A stretch of 64,000 nt of DNA, taken from Isoetes taiwanensis. Taxonomy: Eukaryota > Streptophyta > Lycopodiopsida > Isoetales > Isoetaceae. Positions 62,523-64,000 of the stretch are shown here, piece after piece; position 1 is the stretch's first letter; each line of letters opens with the position of its first letter. The notes below the pieces were generated by a model. That model saw only the letters and a program-made list of their open reading frames with translations, did no database searches and was not told where the DNA came from. Position numbers and translations under genes: made by a program. The stretch is taken from NCBI GenBank assembly GCA_021234155.1, contig JAJEKV010000181.1:308001-372000 (forward strand), written 5' to 3'.

Positions 62523-63635
62523 TGCGGGTTTTTGATCATCCTCCACATATGACCAGACAAGGATGTACTATCAAAAGTGGACCCATGATACGCTTACATT
62601 AATCTGAGCCCAAACCGATCAATAATACAAGTCTAAGCAAAATTGGAATTACTTTTTGCAAAGTGTCTAAATACTAGTTTGAAAACCAGAAATAATAATT
62701 TTTAAATGGCAAGTGCACAAGGCACCTTCACTCATTAGGTAATTCCATGCAAAAATATATAATACTTGATCGACAGCTATCCTAACAAGGCAATCAAACT
62801 TGTGATGACCCAACAAGGCCTATATGGTCTTCAATGAAACACGAAATGGCCCATGTTTATGGTTATAATGAATGTAAATGGAGCATTTCAAGCACTAATC
62901 AAACAAATGTTATCTCATATCAAACATACTAACAAATAGCATTTTCGGGACAAATCCAGAGAGGTCTTGTGTTCGCAGAAGAATAGATTTTATCTCCGCC
63001 TACGGCACCAACGCCTATGGGACCTAAATGAAAGAGAGCAACAAGCATACATCGCCGATGAAAAACCCCTACTCGGCGCGGTTTCGAGGGAAAACCTGGT
63101 AATAAGTATGCTAGTACACCGCATACCATATAGGACAGCCTTCAATACTATCCCGGCGACACAACCGGAAACCGCATCCATAACCTCCCCGGGAGGTATG
63201 ACCCAACAAGCCGACCGACGCCAGATCAATAACTCATGCAACGGCCGGCCGCATTAATTAGTAATTCCAACATACCGCCGATATGGCAAATGCCGGGTAA
63301 GATTGAGGGCATGCCATTCATCTTCAATGGCGCTCGGGTGGCAACACCGGCAAAGCTCGCTCTCCCGCAGGCTTCCCCGAGCCCAATGTCCCGCTTTCAC
63401 AATGGAGACGATGTGCATCCGCGGCGGTAATGGAAGCTATAAGTCTGCGCTTCTTCATGGGCAAATGGTGTACAAGTAATCGGAGGGCCTCGTGATTTCC
63501 ATAGATTGACTTGCACAAGTAATAGTGTGCCAAATTTTAACGTATGCGCAGAGCATCTCGCGATCTCGCAGAGCTTGGCGAAGAAAAGTAGCATCTAGGT
63601 ACAGCTTTGCCGCCTTGTGATCCTTCTTGTCCATA

Positions 63636-64000
63636 CTGCATTTATCTGCTTGGTTCCAGCATTACCCCAACGTGAGAACCATTGAGCTTGCTTGTCCTTC
63701 CAACAAAGCTTTGGAGGCATTGGGACCCATCACAGCCCAAAGCAAGGTTGGGCAAACGTATCACCCATAGCCACCACCTTCTGAAGTAAATAATATGGTG
63801 CCCAAATGCAGCCCATTGAAGGGTAAAAACCTCGCTCCGAGTAGTGGGATCCTCGTATGGAATTGTGGACTTTACCCCAAGGGCCCGTGCTGCTAGGCTT
63901 CTCGCACTCGCCGCAGGTCATTCCGTGTGTTGGGAGGGATATCACCGACCCCACACTGGGCCTCTCATACAAGAGGACCGGCTCACCAAGGCCCCTCAAA
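63636..64000 (-). repeat. LTR-like sequence at the right edge
   Basis: Homology to the first block stops at about 63635 and GC-richer sequence starts. On the minus strand it contains ggtaaagtccacaattccat and gaggatcccactactcggag, which resemble the AAAGTCCCACATTG...GGATCCCAC arrangement of some plant LTRs. It runs off the window. The 89-residue minus-strand frame (63730-63999) is probably not a gene. Element type is uncertain. Confidence 0.35.

Larger units (their letters stand above)
37667..63635 (+). repeat. Large duplicated block, copy 2
   Basis: Direct copy of 1-20237. It starts with the same gttgtttcattgg string as base 1 and can be followed as 37667-40160 (matching 1-2536), 40161-42346 (matching 11738-13960), 56189-57084 (matching 13953-14835) and 58196-63635 (matching about 14830-20237). 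The breaks are two insertions private to this copy: a 13.8-kb terminal-inverted-repeat element and a 1.1-kb LINE-like element. Homology stops at about 63635 where LTR-like sequence begins, so the duplication may continue past the window beyond another insertion. Confidence 0.85.

Noticed and set aside
63730-63999. 89-residue minus-strand frame as a gene
   Set aside because: The sequence looks like part of a plant LTR, and the frame runs off the window edge.

Overview
The window is nuclear DNA from a plant, almost certainly a flowering plant. It is AT-rich, has no bacterial-style gene packing, and carries several kinds of plant transposable element: a long-LTR Ty3/gypsy element with a chromodomain-like tail, LINE-type insertions with poly-T starts (minus-strand poly-A tails), a large terminal-inverted-repeat DNA element and a foldback MITE. 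No complete intact protein-coding gene can be defended. The longest open frames are frames through tandem repeats or through runs of N.

The main organising fact is a large direct duplication. Copy 1 runs from base 1 (it may start upstream) to about 20237. Copy 2 runs from about 37667 to about 63635. The copies match over their whole length except where one holds an insertion the other lacks. (1) Copy 1 contains a 9.2-kb Ty3/gypsy retrotransposon (2537-11733) flanked by GATTA or a near match; copy 2 keeps the empty site at 40156-40160. (2) Copy 2 contains a 13.8-kb insertion (about 42347-56188) with an 8-bp near-perfect target duplication (GTCTAGTC/GTCTAGTG) and imperfect terminal inverted repeats; copy 1 keeps the empty site at 13953-13960. 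(3) Copy 2 contains a 1.1-kb LINE-like insertion (57085-58195) with a perfect 15-bp target duplication; copy 1 has the empty site near 14830. The copies also share a MITE-like hairpin and several short tandem repeats, so those predate the duplication. The copies may be a true segmental duplication or two haplotypes joined in assembly; the sequence alone does not decide.

The retrotransposon carries, in order, broken gag, protease, reverse transcriptase, RNase H, integrase and chromodomain-like tail, all full of stops and frameshifts. The 13.8-kb insertion is the least ordinary part of the window. Its left end is crowded with TTTGGCTAA motifs in both orientations. Inside are 1.7-kb arms in inverted orientation (44610-46330 and 53885-55580) around a 7.5-kb core, and the core holds a candidate intron-containing gene on the minus strand (48028-49318) with two C-terminal membrane segments and frame-consistent splice sites.

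Between the two copies (20238-37666) lies single-copy or older repeated DNA: a cleaner stretch with possible exons (20.4-23.3 kb), a 200-bp direct repeat pair around a degenerate coding-like region (24.4-27.4 kb), a LINE-like tail, a 19-bp/38-bp minisatellite (28619-29112), an assembly gap of 952 N (31001-31952) and LTR-like fragments. Much of the repeated DNA looks noisy, with small differences around CAG/CTG sites that resemble long-read base-calling errors, so frameshifts here should be read with caution.
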